Shown here: positions 7,954 through 16,273 of the stretch, piece after piece | How positions within the stretch are numbered: the stretch's first letter is position 1 | How the letters are laid out: each line of letters starts with the position of its first letter | NCBI RefSeq assembly: GCF_015207425.1 | Contig: NZ_JADEWZ010000002.1 | Span: forward strand, 178,599 to 242,598 | Direction: 5' to 3' | DNA: 64,000 nucleotides | From: Lusitaniella coriacea LEGE 07157 | GTDB taxonomy: Bacteria > Cyanobacteriota > Cyanobacteriia > Cyanobacteriales > Spirulinaceae | Program-made: the position numbers and the translations under genes | Notes under the pieces: model-generated | What the model saw: only the letters and a program-made list of their open reading frames with translations | Databases searched by the model: none | Told to the model about the DNA's origin: nothing

Positions 7954-10900
7954 TCAAGAGTTGCACAGACCGCGATCGCTCTCAGTTAAGTTCGGATTGG
8001 TTTGCAAATAGTCTTCAATCCACTCACAGCCTTGTTCGAGAAGGATATTAGGGTTCAAATTCCAGAGGATAGCGGTTTGATCGTCGCTGGTGGAAGCGAT
8101 CAGTTTGCCGTTGGGACTGAAGCGAACCGCCCAAACGCCGCCTCGATGTCCTTTGAGGGTTTTGAGAAGCGTTCCATTCAAACTCCACAATTTGATCGTT
8201 CCGTCAGCGCTGCCAGAAGCGAGGAGTTTACCTTTGGGACTGAAACTGACGCTGTTAACTCGATTGAGGTGTCCTTTGAGGGTTTTGTAGGGACGGGGGT
8301 TAAAACGGTTGCTTCGGTCGCGTCGCCAGAGTTTGATCGTACCGTCGATGCTAGCGGAGGCAAGGATTTGACTATCAGGCGACCAAGTGACATCCCAAAC
8401 GCCGCTTGTATGTCCGGTGAGGGGAGGGAGGGGGTCAAATGTGCCGGCACGATTCCGCACCCAAATCCTAACAGTATCGTCATCGCTTCCCGCAGCGAGG
8501 AGTTGACCGTCGGGACTAAAGCTTACACCAATGGCAGAAAAACCCTGTTCTCGCAAGGTTTGGAGATGTTTGCCGTCGAGGTGCCACAGATCGAGGGTAT
8601 TTTTATTGCTGGTGGTGGCGATGGTTTTGCCGCTAGGACTCACGCCCATTCCCCAAATAGCCATCCGATGGGTTAAGGTTTTTCTGGGTTTGAGGGTCTT
8701 GTTGTCTTCAATGTGCCACAGTTTAACGCCGCCTTCAATGCTGGCTGTGATGAGGGTTTTGTTGTCAGGACTAAAGTGTAGTTTTCCTACCGCATCTTCG
8801 GGTTTGAGGGTGAGAGTTGAGGTATTTTGCCAGGATTGAGAGTCGTTCTGTTCCCAGAGTTTGAGGGTTCCATTGACGCTGGTGGTGATAAGGCGTTTGC
8901 CGTCGGGACTGAATGCGACATCCCGAATTTCTGCACCGTGTCCGGCGAGGGTTGTGAGTTTATTGGATTGGGGATGCCAGAGTTTGATGGTGGTGTCTGC
9001 ACTGGCGGTGGCGAGGGTTTGACCGTCGGCACTCCAACTGACGCTGTAAACGGAGGAGTTGTGACCTTTGAGGGTGGCGCTGAGGGTTCCATCTTTATCC
9101 CAAATTTCAATGGTTTTGTCTTGACTTGCGGTGGCAAAACTTTGGCTGTCGGGACTCCAGGTAATTTCCCACACGCGATCGCGGTGTCCGTTTAGGGTAT
9201 TGAGGAGGGTTCCGTCCAGTTGCCAGAGTTTGACCGTATTATCGTTCCCCGCCGACACCAGCAAGCGATTATCCGGACTGAATTTAACGCTGTTGACGCT
9301 GCCTTGATGGTCGCTGAGAATGTCTTGCAGTGGCGGTGTCGTTTCTTCGTTGGTAAATTGCCAGAGTTTGATGGTTTTATCGGTACTCCCAGAAGCGATC
9401 AAACGCCCGTCAGAACTCCAACTGACATCCATAATCCAGGATCGATGCGCTTTCCAACTGTTTTGCAGCGTGCCGTCTCGCTGCCAAATCCACAGGGTTC
9501 CATCGGCAGTCGCAGCAGCGAGGTGCTGTCCGTTGGGACTGTATTCAACGGCGTTGACTTTTGCACCGGTTTTGAGGGTGGCAAGGAGAATTCCATCTCG
9601 CTGCCAAATTTTTACGGTTCCGTCGTAGCTGCCAGATGCTAGGAGGTTGCCGTCTGCACTCCAACTGACGCTTCTGACGCGATCGCGGTGTCCTTTTAAA
9701 GTGGTGATTTCTTTCCCGTTGCGCTGCCAAATTTTAATCGTGTCGTCGTCGCTGGCGGAGGCTAAAAATTTGTCGTCGGGACTGAAACGAACGGCGAGGA
9801 CGCTGTGTTCGTGTCCTTCCAAGCGGTTGTATTCGCGAATGCCGTAGACGGCTTGGTGTAAGGCGGTGATGACTCGCACTCGCGTGTCGGGTTTTGTCTT
9901 TTGCGAACGACGCAGTTTTTGGGCGGCATTGATGCTTTCAATGAGCGCATCGAGGTCTTTGTTGGAGGCAAAAAGTTCTTCGGAGGAGTCGCTAAGGGAG
10001 TTGAGGAGGGAACCCATTTCATTAACTTGGGCGCGCTGCCACTGCCAAGCGGCGAGTCCTGCAAGGCTAAGGGAACCCACTAGGGCAACAGAAAGCGCGA
10101 TCGCGACTTTGCGCCGCAAACTCATTTGTACCCGTTGTTCCTGTTGTTTGAGGGCTAAACTGGCTTGAATATAAGCCCGTTCGCGATCGCTGAGATCCTT
10201 GGGACGTTCTTGCAACCATCGCTGTGCTTCGAGTAAAGGAGTGCCGTGGAGAAGAAAGCCTTCATCATTTTGGCCCGATTCCCATTGCCCCATTGCTTGG
10301 CGAATTCGTTCTTGTCCGGTACGAAACGCGCGATCGTCGTTCAACCACTGGCGCAGGCGCTGCCATTCTTGAATCAAGGCTTCGTGGACGATTTCTACTG
10401 TTTCGCGATCCGTCTGGACGGGGGACGGGGTGACGGGGTAATGGGGAGATTGGGAAGCGGGGGACGTGGAGATATATTGCTCCCTGTTGACTGATGACTG
10501 ATGCCTGATTTTCCCCTTCCCCTTTATCCTTTCCCCGTCCTCCATCTGATAGCTAATAACGACCAATCTTGCATCTGCCAAGCGTTTCACCAACGCCGCG
10601 CAATCTTCTCCCAATTCCCCTCGCTGGGCGACGCGGCGCGTGTCGGCGGTTCCTTCCCCCGGACGCACTAATTGCGTAAAAATTCGTCGCGCTTTTTTCC
10701 GTTCTGCGGGGGAGAGTTGGCGATAAATCTGCTCTGCATAATCCGCGAGGGCGCGTTTCACGCCGCCGATTTCGTCGTATGCCGCATGGGTTAAACAGCC
10801 CCGTTCTAGGCGCTCCCAGAGAAGGGTGAGGGCGAATTCAAGGAGGGGTAAATTTCCCGGTTCGGCTTCCACTGCTTCTAAAATCCGTTCGCTGAGTCCT

Positions 10901-12735
10901 TCGGCAATGTCAACGTTGAGGAGTGCCGCAGGCTGTTCGATCGCGCGCTGCAATTCTTGGCGATTCATGGGACCGAGGAGTTCCGGGCTATACTGGCACA
11001 GGGCTTCGGCGAAGGGACGATAGGAAAGGGCGTACTCAAAAAAGTCGGCGCGCAGGGTGAGAATGAGGGTGAAATGGGAGGCGCGGGCAATTGCTTCTAA
11101 AAGAAGGTCTAAAAACGCGATCGCGGGAGTTTCTAGTCCGGATTTTGTGGGGTTGAGGGTGTAGAGTTCCTCAAATTGGTCGGCAACTAACAGGAAGTGG
11201 GTTTGGGCGGGATTTTTTTGGAGCGCGCGATCGACGATATTTCCTAATGTTAAATCTCCCTGTTCTAGCGCAATCGTTAATTTATTGGTTTCCACCAATC
11301 GTTCGGTTTCTCGCAAGTCCGGTTCGAGAAGGGAAATTAGGGATTCAGCGAGTTTGAAAAAGGGACGATTGCCGGGACGAAATACGGCGACAGCACAGTG
11401 ATTCAATTTGGGAATTAATCCCGCAAAAACGAGAGAGGATTTGCCACTTCCAGATGCACCAATCACAGGAATGAGTGGCTTTTCAGGAATAGATTCGAGC
11501 AGCTTTTTCGTCGCAACTTCTCGACCAAAAAAGAACGGCGCATCTTGAGGAGAAAATGCCGACAAACCGCGATAGGGACAAGGGGGAATTTTTGTTAATA
11601 CTGTTTTTGTTTTTCGTTCTAAAAAATTTTGCTGTGGCGAACAAATTTGCTGCCAACTGAGGGGGATTTCTAATGGATTTTGACAAATAACGGGCAACCA
11701 CGTTGCGCCGGGACAATAATTCTCTAAACTTTGCAGTTGTTCTCTCGCTTCTCGAACTGCTAAATATAAAGAGGTTCCGCGACAAAACGCTGTGAGAAAA
11801 TATTTGAGGAATTCTTGAGCGACAACATCAGGAATGGGTTCCCGCATGACGATCGTTTGAGGAATATGTAACTTCTCTAATTCCCGTGCCAAACCCAACC
11901 CATCGCAAGAGTTGAAAATTGCAATTTTTAAGCCGTGTTCGACAGCTTTTTTGAGAGCGTGAGTCAATTCGCCAAGGGAGAGACGATCGTGCGGATTAAT
12001 TTCAATCGTTCCCTGTTTTCCATCTCCTTGACTCGAACTGTGTCCTGCGAAAAACAATAAATCCCAGCCTTCTACATCCCATAAGTGTTGGTACAATTCC
12101 TGGCGTTTTGGTTCGAGAAGAAATTCGATTTCTGCGTCTTTAATAAATTGAGTTAACAGTTTTCGATCCGCTGCGATATCAATTCCTGCGCGATGTCCTA
12201 GAATTGCAAGAATTCTCGCTTTTTTTCGCGAACTTTTTTCTAGTTTTGGACGTTCGTAAGCCGTTGCACCAAGGGCAAGTTCTGCTTTAGGATAGCGCTC
12301 GAAAAAGTCCCAAAGGTGCCAAGGAAGTTTGCGTAAAATTGTATCTTCAACTTGAAGAATCACCCGTGTGAGTTCGTCAGGTAATATCTTTTCAAGTAAC
12401 TTTTCTCGAATTGGACGAAAAGACTCTTTTTTCAGCCATTCATTTAACTGCTCGCTTAAAATTTTAGCTGCTTTATTGCAATCTTGAATTAAGGCTTTTT
12501 CCGAACTGTAAGTGACCGCTTTAAACCGTTCTTCAATGCGAAAAACTCCACCCAAATGGTAGTATAAACTTTGCCAATTTTGATAAAGTTCGATGAGTTG
12601 GGGGTATGGCGGTAATTTCCCCTTTAATCGGGTTTGCGCGATCGCGCGATTTCCTTCCTCTACACTAATCTCCAGCGTAACCGTTACGCCCTGCTGTAAG
12701 TCACCATCAAAATCGAGGATAACTAACTTGTCCAT
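7954..12735 (-). CDS. CHAT protease / nSTAND NTPase / WD40 protein, 1593 residues
   Basis: Giant STAND-type signalling protein. Residues 150-360 form a CHAT (caspase-like) domain with both catalytic residues: His232 in FAGHSSS and Cys277 in IFNSCDG. Residues 385-900 are an nSTAND NTPase module (YRGLSAFSPQDAPFFFGRE, Walker A GASGSGKSS at 426-434, Walker B-like LLVADQFEELY). A single hydrophobic segment near 910-930 (VAIALSVALVGSLSLAGLAA) may anchor it in the membrane. Residues 970-1575 hold about 14 WD40 repeats, presumably the sensor. In this architecture ligand binding by the repeats drives NTPase oligomerisation and activates the effector, here a protease. The gene follows sigma-like and DUF1822 genes on the same strand, with a MITE-like element in between. 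Confidence 0.88.
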   Translation of the reverse strand: MDKLVILDFDGDLQQGVTVTLEISVEEGNRAIAQTRLKGKLPPYPQLIELYQNWQSLYYHLGGVFRIEERFKAVTYSSEKALIQDCNKAAKILSEQLNEWLKKESFRPIREKLLEKILPDELTRVILQVEDTILRKLPWHLWDFFERYPKAELALGATAYERPKLEKSSRKKARILAILGHRAGIDIAADRKLLTQFIKDAEIEFLLEPKRQELYQHLWDVEGWDLLFFAGHSSSQGDGKQGTIEINPHDRLSLGELTHALKKAVEHGLKIAIFNSCDGLGLARELEKLHIPQTIVMREPIPDVVAQEFLKYFLTAFCRGTSLYLAVREAREQLQSLENYCPGATWLPVICQNPLEIPLSWQQICSPQQNFLERKTKTVLTKIPPCPYRGLSAFSPQDAPFFFGREVATKKLLESIPEKPLIPVIGASGSGKSSLVFAGLIPKLNHCAVAVFRPGNRPFFKLAESLISLLEPDLRETERLVETNKLTIALEQGDLTLGNIVDRALQKNPAQTHFLLVADQFEELYTLNPTKSGLETPAIAFLDLLLEAIARASHFTLILTLRADFFEYALSYRPFAEALCQYSPELLGPMNRQELQRAIEQPAALLNVDIAEGLSERILEAVEAEPGNLPLLEFALTLLWERLERGCLTHAAYDEIGGVKRALADYAEQIYRQLSPAERKKARRIFTQLVRPGEGTADTRRVAQRGELGEDCAALVKRLADARLVVISYQMEDGERIKGKGKIRHQSSVNREQYISTSPASQSPHYPVTPSPVQTDRETVEIVHEALIQEWQRLRQWLNDDRAFRTGQERIRQAMGQWESGQNDEGFLLHGTPLLEAQRWLQERPKDLSDRERAYIQASLALKQQEQRVQMSLRRKVAIALSVALVGSLSLAGLAAWQWQRAQVNEMGSLLNSLSDSSEELFASNKDLDALIESINAAQKLRRSQKTKPDTRVRVITALHQAVYGIREYNRLEGHEHSVLAVRFSPDDKFLASASDDDTIKIWQRNGKEITTLKGHRDRVRSVSWSADGNLLASGSYDGTVKIWQRDGILLATLKTGAKVNAVEYSPNGQHLAAATADGTLWIWQRDGTLQNSWKAHRSWIMDVSWSSDGRLIASGSTDKTIKLWQFTNEETTPPLQDILSDHQGSVNSVKFSPDNRLLVSAGNDNTVKLWQLDGTLLNTLNGHRDRVWEITWSPDSQSFATASQDKTIEIWDKDGTLSATLKGHNSSVYSVSWSADGQTLATASADTTIKLWHPQSNKLTTLAGHGAEIRDVAFSPDGKRLITTSVNGTLKLWEQNDSQSWQNTSTLTLKPEDAVGKLHFSPDNKTLITASIEGGVKLWHIEDNKTLKPRKTLTHRMAIWGMGVSPSGKTIATTSNKNTLDLWHLDGKHLQTLREQGFSAIGVSFSPDGQLLAAGSDDDTVRIWVRNRAGTFDPLPPLTGHTSGVWDVTWSPDSQILASASIDGTIKLWRRDRSNRFNPRPYKTLKGHLNRVNSVSFSPKGKLLASGSADGTIKLWSLNGTLLKTLKGHRGGVWAVRFSPNGKLIASTSDDQTAILWNLNPNILLEQGCEWIEDYLQTNPNLTESDRGLCNS

Positions 12736-12851
12736 TGGTTTATCGCATTTCCCTATTGGGTGAGGTACGCATATGCTTTGCTAGGGAGAAGGGAAAGAGT
12801 TTAGCTATTTCGTAGTTGAGTCAGTGCCATTTAGCGTTGGTCATTACGAAA

Positions 12852-12960
12852 GGGAGCATCCCACTTTTGTCGCCCTCATCCCCCAACCCCTTCTCCCAAA
12901 TCTGGGAGAAGAGGAGCTAGAGCAAAGTAAGTATATAGAGTTGCATAATTGGGATGCTCC
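12852..12960. mobile_element. MITE-like element with 11-bp TIRs and 10-bp direct repeat
   Basis: GGAGCATCCCA at the left end and its perfect inverse TGGGATGCTCC at the right end bound a 109-base element. Identical CATTACGAAA copies flank it at 12842-12851 and 12961-12970, like a target-site duplication. Inside is a perfect CTTCTCCCA-AATC-TGGGAGAAG hairpin. It has no coding capacity. It sits exactly at the 3' end of the DUF1822 gene, between that gene and the CHAT-nSTAND gene. Confidence 0.55.
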
Positions 12961-12973
12961 CATTACGAAAAGG

Positions 12974-13873
12974 CTAGATAACAAAAGTTTCGGTAACACT
13001 CGCGGTATCGGAGGCAATTCTCAAACCAAACCGTTCTCCTACTTCTCCCCGTAATTGATATTGAATCCCGCGCGATCGCTCTCCGGCAACAATCACGCGA
13101 AAAACTTCATTCAACTCCGTTAAAATTGTCAATTGCGTTTGAGGAGGTAATGTTACATCTCGCGCAATCGGTTGAATTTGAATATCAATATTAACGCGCT
13201 CGTCGCTATCTGGCTCAATTGCCATCATCAGCGCTAAAGACTCATCCAGTTCTAGCCTTTTAACCCGTCGAATCGCGCTATTTCTAAAAGCAAAAGCAGG
13301 AGTTTTAGCCGTTAGCAATTGCTCGACTTGTTGCCAAGTGCGATCGAAAGAATCTTGCAACCATTGACTCAAATTTGTAATTGCTTCATTTTCAACAGTG
13401 CGTTCCAAAGATTCAAGAAAACGATCGAGAGATTCCAACCGTTCTAGAGATATTCTTTCAGGAAGTTCGCCAGCAACAGCTTTATGAAAACCCAGAATTT
13501 GAACCGATTGTAGTGATTCATCTATTTGAACCGCGATCGCGCCTCTTCGATTTTGTCTTGCTTCTGAGGGCAATACAAGGTAGTTCTCATCTTTCAAAAC
13601 CGGACGACACGCAATCTTTCCCCAGTTTGGAATCACTAAATCTGCAACATCAAAAACAGCGCGCGATCGCGAATTCCAACTCTCTCCTCGATCCAAATCT
13701 GTTTCAACCTGCAACCACGTTAAATAGCGAGATACTGCCCATACCGCCAACGTATTCAAATAAACGCGAACGCCTTTTTCCGGAGTCGCTTGTTCGGCGG
13801 CAAATCGTTGCGCTAAATCGCGAGCTTGTTGCAGGATAGGAACCATTAATTGAGGGGAGGCAATATTATTCAT
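12974..13873 (-). CDS. DUF1822 family protein
   Basis: 299-residue protein of the cyanobacterial DUF1822 family: an N-terminal helical part (RDLAQRFAAEQATPEKGVRVYLNTLAVWAVSRYLTW) followed by a mostly beta C-terminal part. No signal peptide and no membrane segments. Its start overlaps the stop of the sigma-like gene by 4 bases (ATGA), so the two are translationally coupled, and it lies just upstream of the CHAT-nSTAND-WD40 gene. The molecular function of this family is not known to me. Given its place between a sigma-like factor and a protease-bearing STAND protein, an anti-sigma or adaptor role is possible, but that is inference. Confidence 0.7.
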   Translation of the reverse strand: MNNIASPQLMVPILQQARDLAQRFAAEQATPEKGVRVYLNTLAVWAVSRYLTWLQVETDLDRGESWNSRSRAVFDVADLVIPNWGKIACRPVLKDENYLVLPSEARQNRRGAIAVQIDESLQSVQILGFHKAVAGELPERISLERLESLDRFLESLERTVENEAITNLSQWLQDSFDRTWQQVEQLLTAKTPAFAFRNSAIRRVKRLELDESLALMMAIEPDSDERVNIDIQIQPIARDVTLPPQTQLTILTELNEVFRVIVAGERSRGIQYQLRGEVGERFGLRIASDTASVTETFVI

Positions 13874-14634
13874 AATTCCGAATTTCGTCGATAGCCAAAG
13901 TCTAACACTACAGATTGAAGTAACGGCAATCCCTTATTTTTCCAATGCCAATTGAGCGTGTTGTAATTAATCTCAAACTCCTTTGCTAGCGTCGTCAATT
14001 TATCCGGTGGAATCTTCAGCAGCAAACGCTGACTCAGAACTTGACAATGACAGCGAGGGTAATCGCCGGGATGACATTTTCTCAAAATCCCATCAGGATC
14101 TTCCTCAATATACTGTTTCAGTTTAATTCCAATTCTAATATTTTTCTGCTGTTGCATATCCCGCTCAATCTGCGCTTGAAGTTCCCACAAACTCGGCGAA
14201 GACAAGCGTTCCGCAAAAGTGTCGCTGCTGTCTCGACTCAGAGGAACATCCAGGGAAAGCGGCGTTTTTCTCCCCTGTTCCCGAAACTCCCGTTGGGGGG
14301 TTTTACGCGAGGTTGTCTGTTTTATCCGGTTCGGATTGTGCAAATCTCGCACCGCATACTTGAGGCGCAACTTTCCATTAATCCACGCCACCAAACTCGT
14401 CGTTAGGGAAGAGTGTTGGGGTTCAAAATCCTCAATCTCATTCGCAAGACGCATGAAAGTGTCATCTAAGACTTCGTAATAGTCCGGGTGGGAAGACTTC
14501 GCTAAACCAGGGAGGTGCTGAATTTCCAAAATCAACTGATTGAGTGCCTTTCGCCAGGTTAAGCTACCCCGTTTGTACTGCTGTAATGCGTCAATTAACG
14601 CCTTTAGCCGTTGTTCTGGCTCGTTCACTCCCAC
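13870..14634 (-). CDS. sigma-70-like factor, cyanobacterial sigma-DUF1822 type
   Basis: 254-residue protein. The N-terminal half (EPEQRLKALIDALQQYKRG ... LAKSSHPDYYEVLDDTFMRL) resembles region 2 of small sigma factors. A basic linker follows (LRLKYAVRDLHNP), and the C-terminal part (PPDKLTTLAKEFEINYNTLNWHWKNKGLPLL) looks like a region-4 helix-turn-helix. A cysteine/histidine cluster at about 195-210 (CHPGDYPRCHCQ) could bind metal. It is the first gene of the sigma/DUF1822/CHAT cluster and overlaps DUF1822 by 4 bases. The usual sigma region 4 is only partly recognisable, so classification as a sigma factor is probable rather than certain. Confidence 0.65.
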   Translation of the reverse strand: MGVNEPEQRLKALIDALQQYKRGSLTWRKALNQLILEIQHLPGLAKSSHPDYYEVLDDTFMRLANEIEDFEPQHSSLTTSLVAWINGKLRLKYAVRDLHNPNRIKQTTSRKTPQREFREQGRKTPLSLDVPLSRDSSDTFAERLSSPSLWELQAQIERDMQQQKNIRIGIKLKQYIEEDPDGILRKCHPGDYPRCHCQVLSQRLLLKIPPDKLTTLAKEFEINYNTLNWHWKNKGLPLLQSVVLDFGYRRNSEL

Positions 14635-14790
14635 TCCTTTTTATAGGAATTTGCTTCTTTATCTTAAATGTCAATCCCAGATAACTTTTAGCCCGCACCC
14701 ACTAAGCTGCTATACCTTTAAAGTACGATTTGGGTTGAAACGGAGACGTGGAGAGGGGGAGAGGGGGAAGATGGGGGAGCTGGGGAGACA

Positions 14791-14815
14791 CGGCACTTCG
14801 ACACGCTCAGTGACC
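14791..14815. repeat. CACTTCGACACGCTCAGTGA repeat, copy 1
   Basis: This 20-mer occurs exactly here, at 24360-24384, and inside cobK near 42546-42566. The first two copies extend to GACCGGG and a following GGNGACGCGG-like stretch. Confidence 0.85.
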
Positions 14816-14875
14816 GGGTGACGCGGAGAGTGGGTGACACGGTGATGACTGAATGATTGATAACTGAAAAAACCT

Positions 14876-14945
14876 ATTCCCTGTTCCCTGTTCCCTATTC
14901 CCTATTTCTCGCAAGGGTTTCAGGGTGTTCGCATCAGGCGTGAGT
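14876..14945. repeat. direct repeat left of the HTH/GrpE-like gene
   Basis: A run of TTCCCTGTTCCCT units followed by GCAAGGGTTTCAGGGTGTTC and a CATCAGGCGT end. A near copy, with a few substitutions and length changes in the T/C-rich part, lies at 15822-15892. Together they bracket the gene at 15084-15731. The CATCAGGCGT/ACGCCTRATG end also occurs alone elsewhere (near 21008, 21537, 43372). Confidence 0.75.
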
Positions 14946-15083
14946 TTTTATGATGGGCAATTTGAAAGATTTGAGATCGCGAAATGTTCGTTGAATGTTT
15001 GGATTGCCATCAAATACGCACTCATTTGAAAATCCTATACTTGGAATATCTCTCTATTTCTCGTTAAGCAAGGTATAAATTGA

Positions 15084-15731
15084 ATGCAATCGCAGCTTAC
15101 TTTTGTCCCAGACTACTCTGAAGTCCTCAAGCAAAGAATGCAAGCTCTTGGCATTGTGAGTTTTCGGCAATTGAGTCACCACTCAGGGGTGTCCGAACGC
15201 CAATTGAAACACTTGCGACAAGGAAAGATCGCTCAGATGCGAGTTGAGGCGCTCTTCAAGCTCTCCGATAGCTTGAAAATGCCTGTTGAGGCGTTATTGC
15301 AGCAATTTTCTCCCTTGGGACAAGAGCAAGCTGCACCTATACCCCCAGAGGAGACGTTACGACAGGAGTACCAACGCTTAGAACAGAAGCTCGAACAACA
15401 GCGAAAGGTTTTACTTGAGGAATTTCAACGGTCTAGTTTGCAAGTGTTAGAGTCCTGGTTACAGCAATGGTCGGCGGTTGTGGCGGCGGCACAGAAAAAC
15501 CCTCAACTCCCCGCACTTCCTCTTTTACCTTTGATGAAACCCCTCGATTTGTTATTACAAGAATGGCAAGTGGACGCGATCGCGTCTGTTGGTGAAGAAT
15601 TAGCCTATGACCCCCAATGGCATCAATTAATGGAAGGAACCGCGCGATCTGGAGATAAGGTCAGGGTGCGCTATGCGGGGTATTGTCATCGCGGGAAAAT
15701 GCTGTTCCGCGCGAGAGTGAGTCCGGTGTAA
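15084..15731 (+). CDS. HTH (XRE-like) protein with GrpE-like C-terminus
   Basis: 215 residues. The N-terminus (SYRQ-like FRQLSHHSGVSERQLKHLRQGKIAQMRVEALFKLSDSLKMPVEALL, residues 22-72) is an XRE-type helix-turn-helix. The middle (about 85-130) is a coiled coil rich in Glu/Gln. The C-terminus (GDKVRVRYAGYCHRGKMLFRARVSP) resembles the beta region of GrpE, the DnaK nucleotide exchange factor. Similar cyanobacterial proteins are sometimes annotated as GrpE. With a DNA-binding head in place of the normal GrpE N-terminus, it may be a regulator that uses the GrpE fold for binding. It is a single-gene unit bracketed by direct repeats. Confidence 0.65.
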   Translation: MQSQLTFVPDYSEVLKQRMQALGIVSFRQLSHHSGVSERQLKHLRQGKIAQMRVEALFKLSDSLKMPVEALLQQFSPLGQEQAAPIPPEETLRQEYQRLEQKLEQQRKVLLEEFQRSSLQVLESWLQQWSAVVAAAQKNPQLPALPLLPLMKPLDLLLQEWQVDAIASVGEELAYDPQWHQLMEGTARSGDKVRVRYAGYCHRGKMLFRARVSPV

Positions 15732-15821
15732 TGTAGCACTCAGCCAAAACTTTACCATTCACGCTTAATGTGTATTAGAAGCTAAAACCCTTACTCTGCG
15801 GTAATTTCTTCTTACTCTTCC

Positions 15822-15892
15822 CTGTTCCCTGTTCCCTGTTCCCTCTTCCCTCGTCCTAGCAAGGGTTTCAGGGTGTTCACATCAGGCGTTAT
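15822..15892. repeat. direct repeat right of the HTH/GrpE-like gene
   Basis: Second copy of the element at 14876-14945, in the same orientation, ending in TTCACATCAGGCGTTA just upstream of trxA. It may contribute to the trxA promoter region. Confidence 0.75.
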
Positions 15893-15949
15893 TCCTAAAG
15901 CGACTACAATTAGATCGATCGTCTTTCTCCATCATTCCTTTTTGAGAAC

Positions 15950-16273
15950 ATGACAGTAAAAAAGCAATTTTCCAGCTTTGAGGATCTCCTCGCCAGCACC
16001 AATCTCCCAGTTCTAGTGGATTTTTACGCGACTTGGTGCGGTCCTTGCCAAATGATGGTTCCCATTCTCGAACAGGTGAATGCTCAACTTAACAATCAGG
16101 TGCAAATCGTCAAAGTCGATACGGATAAATATCCCAGACTGGCTTCTCAGTACCAAATTCAAGCGTTACCCACGTTGGTTTTGTTCCAAAATGGTCAGCC
16201 TATCGAACGGATTGAAGGGGTCGTACAAGCGCCACAACTCGTGCAACACTTACAAGGTTTAATGGGAATTTAA
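15950..16273 (+). CDS. trxA: thioredoxin
   Basis: 107-residue thioredoxin, the usual length. The redox motif is WCGPC at about residues 29-33, with the conserved aspartate in DFYAT and the cis-proline in ALPTLVLF. It reduces disulfides in cytoplasmic targets using electrons from thioredoxin reductase. The gene ends convergent with, and overlapping by 4 bases, the histidine kinase gene on the other strand. It appears monocistronic. Cyanobacteria carry several thioredoxins and I cannot tell which type (m, x or y) this is. Confidence 0.93.
   Translation: MTVKKQFSSFEDLLASTNLPVLVDFYATWCGPCQMMVPILEQVNAQLNNQVQIVKVDTDKYPRLASQYQIQALPTLVLFQNGQPIERIEGVVQAPQLVQHLQGLMGI

Larger units (their letters stand above)
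14635..15083. other. intergenic region with three repeat families
   Basis: Contains TAAGCTGCTATACCTTTAAA (compare 7786), G-rich GGGGAGA strings, the CACTTCGAC repeat at 14791 and the Y-rich/CATCAGGCGT repeat at 14876. The last 130 bases before the ATG at 15084 presumably hold the promoter, but I see no convincing consensus. No gene seen. Confidence 0.6.
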
